Source: Cytophagales bacterium (lineage in GTDB: Bacteria; Bacteroidota; Bacteroidia; Cytophagales; Spirosomataceae). Taken from it: a stretch of DNA of 64,000 nucleotides. The translations under genes and the position numbers were made by a program. Numbering within the stretch: position 1 is the stretch's first letter; the number at the start of each line of letters is the position of its first letter. Shown in pieces: positions 1 to 8,700 of this stretch. The notes beneath the pieces are model-generated. The model was not told the DNA's origin. It did not search any database and saw nothing but the letters and a program-made list of their open reading frames with translations. The stretch spans positions 124,001 to 188,000 of the forward strand of contig JAAFJP010000001.1 of the NCBI GenBank assembly GCA_013298125.1, read 5' to 3'.

Positions 1-1521
1 ATCATATCTCAATCCCAAAGTCAAATCAATGGATGAGTCAAATGAATAAGTCGCTTGACCAAAAAACGCAATTCCATTATTGTCTGCCAAAGCATTTGTC
101 AAAGATTTAGCATTATTGGGTTGTCCAAACTTACTTCCATCTTTTCCGATAATAAGATTTTGACTTGCAGGGTCATTTTGTGTAAAATAAAACCCGCCCA
201 AAGTCCATTTCAGATTGGATTCTGAATTAGGAGAAGAATTCAAACGTACTTCCTGAGTCCAGAAACTAACTGTATTTTGGTTGGCATCGTTTTTTACCTC
301 AACAGCATTGACATCCAAACTTTGTGATTTGTAAGGTAACTGTACATCCGCATCAATTGGTCCATCATAAAAACGGTCATTGGTTTGATAGGCAGTTATA
401 GAAGTAATATTAACTTTGTTTCCGAAATAATTTAACACCGCTGAACCGTTCAAAGTATTGTCATTATCCTGGGCAACAGCATTATAATTGACCTTAAATT
501 TCACCGAATCCACCAAAGCCACTGCATAAGGAGCAAGCGTAAAAGAGCCTTTATTTTTACGATTATATTGTTTCAGATTCAAGACCGCCGAAAACTTGGG
601 AGATGCTACATATTTTAAGAAATAATTACCCGTAAAACTACTATGAACATCAAATTTTGAGTTATCGAAAATATTAGTATAAAAACCATCACGAGCATCA
701 AAAATCACCGAAGCACCCACAAAAAGATGGTCTTTTATCAACGGAGTACGTACACCAGCCGAATAGCGTTGTGTTCCGAATGAACCAAAATTTACTTCAC
801 CAAAACCACTGGTTTTATTAGTCGGTTGTTTGGTAATAATATTGATAACACCTCCCATTGAGTTACGTCCATAGAGCGTTCCTTGCGGACCTCTCAAAAC
901 TTCAATACGTTCAATATCAATAAGTTGCGGCACGTAGGCATCTAATCTAAATTGATTTACACCATCCACGTAAGTTGCCACGGGTTGGTCATAAGAAGCC
1001 GATGCAATGCCACGAATGGAAGTAAAATTTTTGTCGTCCCCAGCACTTGCAGTGTACATATTAGGTACGATTGTAGTCAAATCTTTAATATTCCAAAGAC
1101 GATATTCGGCTACTTGTTTTGATGAAATTGATGAGATAGCCAAAGGTAATTTTTGAGCATTTTGTTCAACTTTTTCAGCCGAAACCACTACTTCTTCTAA
1201 TTGCTCATTCGACTCACTCAAAGTGACATTAAGCTCCTGATTTTCTGTCGATTTAGTCGTGAATTTTTGCGTTTTTGTGGAAAATCCAACCGCTGAAATT
1301 TCAAGGATTAAATTACCAGAAGGCACTTTTTTGAATTGATATTTCCCATCTGTATCAGATACAGTTCCGAGATTAGAATTTAAGATTTTGATATTAGTTC
1401 CCCTCAGACCTTCTCCACTTTTTGAAGTTATTTTTCCAGTGATACTTTGGCTAAAAGATTCTATACAGAAACTAAAAATACAGAAAAGCAAAGTAATTGA
1501 TTTTACAAAATTGGGTTTCAT
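1..1521 (-). CDS. TonB-dependent receptor, N-terminal part (runs off the window)
   Basis: Read by hand; absent from the ORF track because no stop lies inside the window. The frame is open for 507 codons from the ATG at 1521 to base 1. It starts with a signal peptide (MKPNFVKSITLLF..., cleavage near SFSQ), then a carboxypeptidase-regulatory-like beta-sandwich (about residues 26-110) and a TonB plug domain with an IRGIAS segment and the hallmark VLRGPQGTLYGRN near residue 205. The remaining visible part is beta-barrel strands (GLRYD at the edge). Such receptors import siderophores, cobalamin, glycans or peptides across the outer membrane using TonB energy. The substrate cannot be told, and no SusD partner is visible. 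A TATCTTTG box lies upstream. Confidence 0.93.
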   Translation of the reverse strand, partial: MKPNFVKSITLLFCIFSFCIESFSQSITGKITSKSGEGLRGTNIKILNSNLGTVSDTDGKYQFKKVPSGNLILEISAVGFSTKTQKFTTKSTENQELNVTLSESNEQLEEVVVSAEKVEQNAQKLPLAISSISSKQVAEYRLWNIKDLTTIVPNMYTASAGDDKNFTSIRGIASASYDQPVATYVDGVNQFRLDAYVPQLIDIERIEVLRGPQGTLYGRNSMGGVINIITKQPTNKTSGFGEVNFGSFGTQRYSAGVRTPLIKDHLFVGASVIFDARDGFYTNIFDNSKFDVHSSFTGNYFLKYVASPKFSAVLNLKQYNRKNKGSFTLAPYAVALVDSVKFKVNYNAVAQDNDNTLNGSAVLNYFGNKVNITSITAYQTNDRFYDGPIDADVQLPYKSQSLDVNAVEVKNDANQNTVSFWTQEVRLNSSPNSESNLKWTLGGFYFTQNDPASQNLIIGKDGSKFGQPNNAKSLTNALADNNGIAFFGQATYSFDSSIDLTLGLRYD

Positions 1522-1549
1522 TATGATGATTTTTGATTGAAATTATTTA

Positions 1550-1557
1550 CAAAGATA
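1550..1557 (-). promoter_or_regulatory. Putative -7 box (TATCTTTG) of the TonB receptor gene
   Basis: The minus strand reads TATCTTTG, a perfect match to the Bacteroidota -7 consensus TAnnTTTG, 29 bases before the receptor ATG. No convincing -33 TTG is seen at 19-21 bases upstream, so only the -7 element is supported. Confidence 0.45.
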
Positions 1558-1771
1558 CATCTGAGAAACGTATTCTTTGTCCTTTTCTATTGAAGCTTCA
1601 CTAAAAGGAAATGTATCTTCATTACTTGACTTATTTTTGAATATCATTATGCAACGACAATATTTTCTTCTTACCTCTTTTTCAATGTTGTCCCCAGTTT
1701 ATTTCTGGATTATCCAATATTTCTCTTTTTGCTCCCAAAATAATCATTTTTTGACCTATCTTCAGAAGCGA

Positions 1772-1812
1772 GATAAAACAAAAAACGCTACAATAATCAT
1801 TGCAGCGTTTCC
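1772..1812 (-). terminator. Rho-independent terminator after the beta-barrel gene pair
   Basis: On the minus strand AAACGCTGCAAT pairs with ATTGTAGCGTTT across a GATT loop (12 pairs, one G-T) and is followed by TTTGTTTT. It sits 40 bases past the stop of the 226-residue outer-membrane protein. The rest of the 1522-1849 gap holds only the receptor promoter; the 86-codon plus-strand ORF there overlaps this hairpin and is not credible. Confidence 0.85.
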
Positions 1813-1849
1813 AAATCACTTAAACTCTATATTATGAAAAATTCTTAAA

Positions 1850-2530
1850 TCACTTTTTTACTTTTACTGCCCTTTTCCCAAACTGATAACTCGCACCAAA
1901 CCTGAGACTTAACCCACCGTTTGAGGTACTACTATTAAAAGGCAACTGATAACCTGTTTCTACTGTGGCGAGAATCCTTTTCAAAACCACATAATTTAAG
2001 CCCGTTCTCACAGCCGCAAATCCCTGAACATCATTATTATACGAATTATCTTCTGTATAATATCCCCAAAATCCACGCCCATATTTTCCACCACGTCCAC
2101 CTCTGAATCCATCACCACCTGCACCCGCACTTAGTCCAAAGTAAGGTTGCAATCTTCTACTTTTAAAAAGCATCCAATTGACACCTAACGAAGCCTGACC
2201 AGTCGGAAAAGTTGTTGCTGAATAATAATTTCCAGACACTTCACCCACCAACGACCAACGATTTGAGAAACCATATTCAACCCTCAATCCGCTTGTTCCA
2301 CCACCTTTTTCGGTAGTACCATTTTCAAAGCCTACAAGACCTCCGCCCATCACACCTATACGTAAAAAGGCAGGCTTTAGAGGATTGAAAGAAGCCTTTT
2401 TCTTGGTCGAATCTTTCTGTACTTTACGTTCAACCACCGACCCAAAAATGGGTTCTGGTTTTGTATTTTGGGCAAATCCTACCCATGAGTATCCCAAAAA
2501 AAGGACACACAAACATTGTTTTGCATTCAT
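1850..2530 (-). CDS. Predicted outer-membrane beta-barrel protein (226 aa)
   Basis: No exact family recognised. The protein has an N-terminal signal peptide (MNAKQCLCVLFLGYSWVGFAQ), a short polar linker rich in Lys/Ser, and from about residue 50 alternating amphipathic strands with Gly and aromatic residues, ending in a strand ASYQFGKRAVKVKK. A glycine-rich loop (GDGFRGGRGGKYGRG) lies near the middle. This is the pattern of a small outer-membrane porin-like barrel. It is 40 bases downstream of the larger barrel gene and shares its terminator, so the two are probably co-transcribed. Substrate and function are unknown. Confidence 0.75.
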   Translation of the reverse strand: MNAKQCLCVLFLGYSWVGFAQNTKPEPIFGSVVERKVQKDSTKKKASFNPLKPAFLRIGVMGGGLVGFENGTTEKGGGTSGLRVEYGFSNRWSLVGEVSGNYYSATTFPTGQASLGVNWMLFKSRRLQPYFGLSAGAGGDGFRGGRGGKYGRGFWGYYTEDNSYNNDVQGFAAVRTGLNYVVLKRILATVETGYQLPFNSSTSNGGLSLRFGASYQFGKRAVKVKK

Positions 2531-2570
2531 GTTTATTGATGATTAGATATTTAAAAAACAGGTATTCTAC

Positions 2571-3791
2571 TTACCTCCCAAAACGGTAACTTATGCCAAC
2601 ACGACCACCCAATACTGATGAGGCATCGTTATCAGTATTTTGATTTTTACTTAATTGAGAATTATAATAAACTTCACCATTCAATGATAACTTCCTTGAT
2701 AACAAGACATTAACCCCCGAGTTTATCCCCAACATACTTATCGTTGAAGCATCAGAGGGGGCTGGCAATGTGTTACTCACACCTTCATAATAAAGTTCTC
2801 TGTTGTACTGATACGGTATTTTTATGTTCCAACTTGTACCAAAATAAGGCTTTATTTTTTCACTAAATAAAAGATTATACCTCACTCCAATACCTAACTG
2901 TAACGATGAATGAACAGGGTGCCCAATTTTCTTTAAATCTGGAATGCTACCATCTGGACGAGGACTTGGTTTTGCCAAAAAGTCAAGCCTATCTCTTTCG
3001 TTTTTATTTAAAGTTTTACCGCCTCGGTCAAAAAACATAGAACCTTGCTGAACATCCAACACAACACCCCAACGTTCCTGACCTTTACTATTGTGATAAC
3101 CCAAAACCGTTCTCAGTCCAATATCCGCTCCACCTCCATCAACAAAATCATCTGAAATGGGTTTCTGAATACCCCCTAAAATACCAACCGTAACAGATTT
3201 CGGAATCAAAGAAAAATGATTTTCTTCTTGAACAGAATCCTCTGGAAACGTAATCACTTTGTACTTTGATAACTCATCATTAACAGAAATATTTGATGTA
3301 TTCAAAACTGGGTTTTTACTTGACAATTTGTTTATCCCAATAAATTTTTCTCTTTCTGTAATGTTTTGATTCTCAGTAAAGTTATCTCCATATTTTTCGT
3401 AATAAATATTGTTTGGATTATTAGTTGCGTTTTGGTTTTCTGTTTGAATTTCTTTGATTATCTGTCGGACGACTATTTGTTTATAAATCGTATCATGCAG
3501 GATAATTTTCTGAGGACTAATTTCGGGTAGTGTTGCTCGTTTTTCGTAGGCACTCACCAACCTATCCTCCAACGACCTAACCTGTTGCCGAGTCTGATTG
3601 AGTTGATAATACAACATTCCAGAAATCGCCATAAACATACCACCCAAGGCAGGCAAAGCCCACAACAATCTTGTGAATTGTTTTTTGAGGTCATGTCGGT
3701 CTAACTGCCCTTCTAAACTCCGCCAATCCTTATCGGCAAAGTTGGGAAGATTAGAACCAAATAATTTGTCAAAATCGTTTTGCTCTTCCAT
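2571..3791 (-). CDS. Membrane-anchored outer-membrane beta-barrel protein with anti-sigma-like N-terminus (406 aa)
   Basis: Residues 1-38 are charged and soluble (FDKLFGSNLPNF, DWRSLEGQLDRHDLKKQ), like the cytoplasmic tail of Bacteroidota anti-sigma proteins. A single hydrophobic helix follows at about 39-64 (LLWALPALGGMFMAISGMLYY), then a coiled-coil-like stretch (QTRQQVRSLEDRLVSAYEKR), a polar periplasmic linker to about 195, and a C-terminal barrel-like domain of about 200 residues ending in GISYRFGR. The layout predicts a protein tethered in the inner membrane and reaching the outer membrane. The ECF sigma gene lies upstream on the same strand and no FecR-type anti-sigma gene is present. 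A sigma-regulating role is inference. Confidence 0.75.
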   Translation of the reverse strand: MEEQNDFDKLFGSNLPNFADKDWRSLEGQLDRHDLKKQFTRLLWALPALGGMFMAISGMLYYQLNQTRQQVRSLEDRLVSAYEKRATLPEISPQKIILHDTIYKQIVVRQIIKEIQTENQNATNNPNNIYYEKYGDNFTENQNITEREKFIGINKLSSKNPVLNTSNISVNDELSKYKVITFPEDSVQEENHFSLIPKSVTVGILGGIQKPISDDFVDGGGADIGLRTVLGYHNSKGQERWGVVLDVQQGSMFFDRGGKTLNKNERDRLDFLAKPSPRPDGSIPDLKKIGHPVHSSLQLGIGVRYNLLFSEKIKPYFGTSWNIKIPYQYNRELYYEGVSNTLPAPSDASTISMLGINSGVNVLLSRKLSLNGEVYYNSQLSKNQNTDNDASSVLGGRVGISYRFGR

Positions 3792-3851
3792 TATTTTAAA
3801 GAGGTATTGAATATTATTTCGGAATTATATACTTATTAATGCAGTTCTTTA

Positions 3852-3946
3852 AAAGCCTCACCCCCAGCCCCTCTCCCGAGGAGAGGGGAGAAAAAAGCGG
3901 ACGAATGCTCCCCTCTCCTCGGGAGAGGGGCTGGGGGTGAGGCTTT
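3852..3946. repeat. Perfect 39-bp inverted repeat (CCTCACCCCCAGCCCCTCTCC family)
   Basis: Left arm 3852-3890 (AAAGCCTCACCCCCAGCCCC...) and right arm 3908-3946 are exact reverse complements, with a 17-base loop AAAAAAGCGGACGAATG. Arms are GC-rich in an AT-rich gap. The CCTCACCCCCAGCCCCTCTCC core is, from memory, a repeat seen in many bacterial genomes. It lies between the sigma gene and the barrel gene. Confidence 0.9.
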
Positions 3947-4010
3947 ACATTTTTAAGTACATAGTTCCGTATTATTTTGCCACTAAGTCCAGTGTTAATT
4001 AAGTCCTGTT

Positions 4011-4091
4011 AACTTCCCGAAAGTTCTTTTTACTTTCGGGAAGTTCTTCCTGTATCAACTTTCCTAAAGTAAAAAAAACTTTCGGAAAGTT
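4011..4091. repeat. Cluster of four near-palindromes, consensus AACTTTCGGAAAGTT
   Basis: Four copies of a roughly 15-base dyad: AACTTCCCGAAAGTT (4011-4025), ACTTTCGGGAAGTT (4032-4045), AACTTTCCTAAAGT (4057-4070), AACTTTCGGAAAGTT (4077-4091). The cluster lies between the ECF sigma gene and the barrel operon. It may be an intergenic repeat or an operator array. The rest of the gap (about 4140-4203) holds a degenerate GCCACGAAGACACCAAG-type stretch. Confidence 0.7.
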
Positions 4092-4205
4092 CGTCACTCA
4101 CTAATTTTAAAGAAAAAATGAAAACTACTTAGCTAACAGTACACAAGTCACCAAGAATCAAAGTATTATAACAAATCTTGGAGACTTGGTGTCTTCGTGG
4201 CTAAT

Positions 4206-4742
4206 TTATAACTCATTCACTAAAATCAACTCCTGTAATTTTTTACGAGCTTTATGCAAATTAGAAAGAGAAGTCCCAATCGAAATCCCCAACATCTCCG
4301 CAATATCCTTATGTTCGTAACCCTCAATCACATACAGATTAAAAACCGTGCGATAGGAGGGGGACAATTGTTGAATCAAATGCCCAATTTCATCAACCGA
4401 AAACTTACCAAACAAATCTAATTCAAACCCAACTTCCTGAGCTTCAATCAATTCAGCCGTTGGTACGTTTTGATGAGATTTTCGGAGATGGTTAATACAC
4501 GTGTTTATCAGAATACGCTTGAACCAACTCACAAAAGGGTACTCAGGTTTATATTGGTCAATATTTGTAAACACTTTCATAAAACCATCATTCAACAGTT
4601 CACGAGACACCTCAATATCAGCCACATACCGCAAGCACACAGACAACCCGAAGCGATAAAAACTTTCGTAAAGTTCTCGCTGGGCATTTCTATCGTTCTT
4701 CCGACATTTTTTTAGAGTTTCTATGAGTTGTTCTGTTCCCAT
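4206..4742 (-). CDS. RNA polymerase sigma factor, ECF subfamily
   Basis: The 178-residue protein has the two-domain ECF layout. Sigma-70 region 2 covers about residues 15-85 (ELYESFYRFGLSVCLRY, LLNDGFMKVFTNIDQY, FVSWFKRILINTCINHLR). Region 4 covers about 120-172 (LSPSYRTVFNLYVIEGYEHKDIAEMLGISIGTSLSNLHKARKKL) with a helix-turn-helix. It directs core polymerase to a small regulon, usually envelope functions. The typical Lys in GTSKSNL is Leu here, a minor oddity. There is no adjacent FecR-type anti-sigma; the membrane-anchored barrel gene downstream is the best candidate partner. Confidence 0.93.
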   Translation of the reverse strand: MGTEQLIETLKKCRKNDRNAQRELYESFYRFGLSVCLRYVADIEVSRELLNDGFMKVFTNIDQYKPEYPFVSWFKRILINTCINHLRKSHQNVPTAELIEAQEVGFELDLFGKFSVDEIGHLIQQLSPSYRTVFNLYVIEGYEHKDIAEMLGISIGTSLSNLHKARKKLQELILVNEL

Positions 4743-4823
4743 CTGTACAAGATTACGCCAATACTGTTTCTGTTATTGCTTTTAGATGAGAAATTAATTC
4801 AAAAGTTTATTTCAACCTAATTT

Positions 4824-4972
4824 TTAAGTAGTTCATACTATTTAAATGACGTTTTTTTTGAAACACGAAAGAATCAAAAGGTATCAATAGTTTAGAATAA
4901 TCAATACTTTGTTTTCTTTTGATTCTTTTGTGGTAAAAAATAAACGTCATTTATTTACATTCGACTACTTAA
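4824..4972. repeat. 149-bp imperfect palindromic (MITE-like) element
   Basis: Long imperfect terminal arms: TTAAGTAGT...AAATGACGTTT...GAATCAAAAG on the left matches the reverse complement of CTTTTGATTC...AAACGTCATTT...ACTACTTAA on the right, about 57 bases each with scattered mismatches. The centre also has weak dyad symmetry (GTATCAATAG / TCAATAC). No ORF is inside. It could be a miniature element or a large hairpin. Confidence 0.65.
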
Positions 4973-5756
4973 TTTGAAAGAAGCATTTTCTCAAAGATTA
5001 TTTTATTTTCCAAACTATTGAAAATCAGCGACTTAATATCCTAAATCAAAAAAAACCTAACATGAAGCCATTTTCCTGACGATATTTCAGAATCCTTTGC
5101 ATATTAGTCCAGAATATTCAATTCTCAGGCTCTTACAAAAAGTATCATTTGATAAGAAATAAAAATAATCTTCAATAAGTTTGGTATTGTTAATTTTTAT
5201 TTTAATATTTGCAAACGAAAGCATACAAAATTATTGTAAGTCTTCGCTCGCATTTAAAATTTATACTTTTCGTATTATTCCTTCCTTTACCTTAAGTGGT
5301 ATCTCAATCTGATTTTGTCCCAATTTTTCACTGGGCTTATTTCAGTATTTTCCTTTGTATTTATTAGTTGCTCGGATTTTAAACTAAAATCTGCTGGTAT
5401 GTTTTTGGCATAATTTTCGCTAAACTGGCACGATTTGATTTTAGGGCTAATCAAATCCAATATTTGGATAAATTGACTTTTAAAAAAGATTGTGTTTAAT
5501 CTTTTTGGAAGTTCAAATTAGCTTTAATGCGTTTATTATCAATGTTTTAGAGTAGAGTATAGATTTATTTGTGGTAATCTCTCAAAAGGTGTGTCTTTTT
5601 GGCACAGTTTTGGAGGATTATTCCATGAATCATAGTCTAAACTGCTCTGATTTGAATGATTCTATGGATTTAGTGCTTTAAAGAGTATTAAAAACATCCT
5701 GAGAATTCCTTAGCCCAAGTAGAAACAGGTTTAGAAAACTATTAAATAAGCAACAG
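4973..5756. other. Long AT-rich leader region upstream of the giant adhesin gene
   Basis: About 780 bases with no credible ORF on either strand; stop codons are frequent in all frames. No perfect TAnnTTTG box was found. It presumably holds the promoter and 5' leader of the 4130-residue gene. Confidence 0.4.
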
Positions 5757-8700
5757 ATGAAAGGAACTTTTACGTTCACTGATGGTGCAAGCAACCAAAC
5801 GAACCTTACTAAATCATCCGAATTGGAGGCAAAAGAGAGTACATTTCTTTTTGCTAAAAATTTGTTTCGGAAAGTCAAACAACTATTTGTTCAGGAAGAA
5901 ATCTCTGAAACGATAGTTGAATCAGTGTGTATTGACGAGTCAATAGATACTCCATATACTATTGTAGAGAGAAATGCAATAGTAGAAGCGGCTATTCCAG
6001 TTGTTGTGGCTGAAAAGCAATCACATTCTTCGCATATAAATTATCAATTAAACATACAGCAAATGAATCTTTTTACTTACCTGAGACGAGCGATTACGAG
6101 TAGTGAGGAATCGCTTAGTGGGCAATTCTTGGAGAAATTCAAGAGTTTTCTATCGGTAATAGTCGGCACCGCCTCCGATAATAATGCCCCTCTTGGCACT
6201 GTCAAGCGGGATTTTGGCATTTTATCGAATTTGGGTGGTTCACAACTACTCAGTAGTAAAATCTTTAATCAGCAAGCCATGCGTTCGTGGGCGAGTGTGA
6301 TGTTCTTGACGTTATTTACGGCGTTTGGGTCATTGGCACAATCAGCTACGAATTCTGTTAGTGGGACTGACTTATCGGTTAAAAAAACAATTAGTACCCA
6401 AAGCCCAACGCTTGGTCAGGACGTAACCTATACTATAAAGGTTAGGAATGATGGAAATATTGGGGCAACAGGCGTAGAACTTACAGATGTTCTTCCTTCG
6501 GGAGTTACGTTCAAGTCAGCATCGGTTACGGCTGGTTCGACAAGCAACACGACGAGTGCTGGGGTAACAACCGTCATCTGGAATGTTGGTGCAGTTGGAG
6601 CATCTCCTGCTGAATTAACAATGACGATTGTAGCTACCGTAAAAACTCGTGGTTTGTGGTTCAACATTGCTGAAATTACTAAGGAGGTAGAGAAAGATTT
6701 AGATTCTACTCCGAATAATAAAGACATTAATGAAGATGATCAAGATGCTGTGTGTTTTTCAGTAGAAGAATATTTTTATAAGGGAGACGAATTCACTACC
6801 GCTCTTCCAGCAGGCTACACCAATATTACTTGGACAAGGAAAGTTGGAACAACAGGTACAAAAGTTCCTGTAACGGCAACCACGCCTGGAGTGAAAGTTT
6901 TAGCAGATGGTAATTTAACCATTACAGCTATTACTGATTATACAGAATTTGAATTTTCAGCAAGTAATAAAAATTGCCCAGTTACTGGATGTTGTCCAAT
7001 CAAGTTCATTCCTGGTCCACTTGGTTCAATTGGAGACTATGTTTTCAACGATAACAATGGAAACGGAATTCAAGATTCAGGCGATACTTTTTTATCAGGT
7101 GTAAAAGTACAATTATATAAAGCCGACGGTGTAACATTTATTAAAGAGGTTACAACTGGTCCAGACGGTAAATATTTATTTGATTCATTATTCACAGATA
7201 GTTATAAGGTAAAATTTGTACTTCCTTCGGGTTCAACATTCTCTCCATCAAAAGTTACTACGGGTGGAACAAATGATGTTAATGATTCAGATGCAGGAAC
7301 AGATGGCTTTACGGGAGTAATCAATATAGATGTTGAGAAAACTGGTAAAGACAAAGATAATAGAGATGTTGATGCAGGTGTAATTTCAAACAAAGGAACA
7401 ATTGGAGATTTTGTTTGGTTGGATGCCAATGGCAATAACAAACAAGATGCTGGTGAAGTAGGAGTGGCAGGTGTAACGGTTGAATTATATACTTCAACAG
7501 GCACAACACCAATCAAAACATTCACAACACTTGCTGACGGTAAGTATTTGTTTACTGACTTAGCATCAGGTGCTTACAAAGTAAAATTTGTATTACCTTC
7601 TGGAAAAACCTTCGTAACGCCTAACACTGGTACTTCTACGGAAGACTCGGATGCTGGTGTGGGCGGGTTCTCAGGAATTATCAATATAGATGTAACTAAA
7701 CCTGTTGGAGATATAGGTCGTAACAACTTAACAATTGATGCGGGTGTGAAAGCTGACTGTAATATTAATGCAGGAACTTTGGCAACGACTACTCCAAACT
7801 TCTGTTTACCAACAGGTGGTTCAGTAGTATTGACTGCAACAACAGGAACAGCACCAACTGTACCAACAGGATATACAGTAAAATATGTATTGACAAAAGG
7901 TGCAGGTTTAGTAATTCAACAAGTTGCTAATACACCAACATTTACAGTAAATACAACAGGTGAATACAGAATTCATACCTTAGTATATGACGCAAATCCA
8001 GCAAACGGAAGTTTCCTTGATTTATCGGTAGTCCAGTTAGGAACAACTACTGGTGTAGATGTTGTGAAAATTATCACAGACAATAAATTATGTGCGGCAT
8101 TAGATGTTACAGGAGCTAAGTTCAACGTGAACGAGATTCCAGCAGCACCAGTATTTACCGCTAAAACAATATGTGCAGGAGAGAAAGTAACGATTGGTGA
8201 TACAGGTCCAGCACAAACAGGAAAATCTTATGCTTGGTTTACATCAGCAACGGGTGGAGTAGCTTTTGCAACGACACAATCAGTTGAGGTTTCGCCAGCA
8301 GCAACAACTACTTATTATGTAGAGACAACATTGGTAACGCCAGGTGCTTGTACAAGTGCAAGAGGTTCAGTAGTGGTAACGGTTAATCCAAAACCAGCTA
8401 ATCCAATTGCAAAATCTACATTATCTAATGATTGTACGAAGAATTTGCAGACAGTTAATTTGGCAGATGCTATTACTACAACTCCTGCGGGAAGCGTAAT
8501 TGAGTGGCACGTTGCTAATGACCCTGCTTCGGCAATTATTACGAATACAACTACGGCGGGTGCAGGTACTTATTACGCATTTGCTAAATCAACAGTAGGT
8601 GGATGTTATAGTGGAGGTGCAACAGTAACGGTAACGATTACTCCTTGTGATTGCCAAAATCCAGCGACTGTTTCAGTTGCACCATTGGCAGCAATTTGTG

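Noticed and set aside
1577-1837. 86-codon plus-strand ORF
   Set aside because: Overlaps the terminator hairpin and the promoter region of the receptor gene, has low-complexity Phe/Leu composition and no domain.
5678-5878. 66-codon minus ORF over the start of the giant gene
   Set aside because: Antisense shadow of a clearly coding frame.
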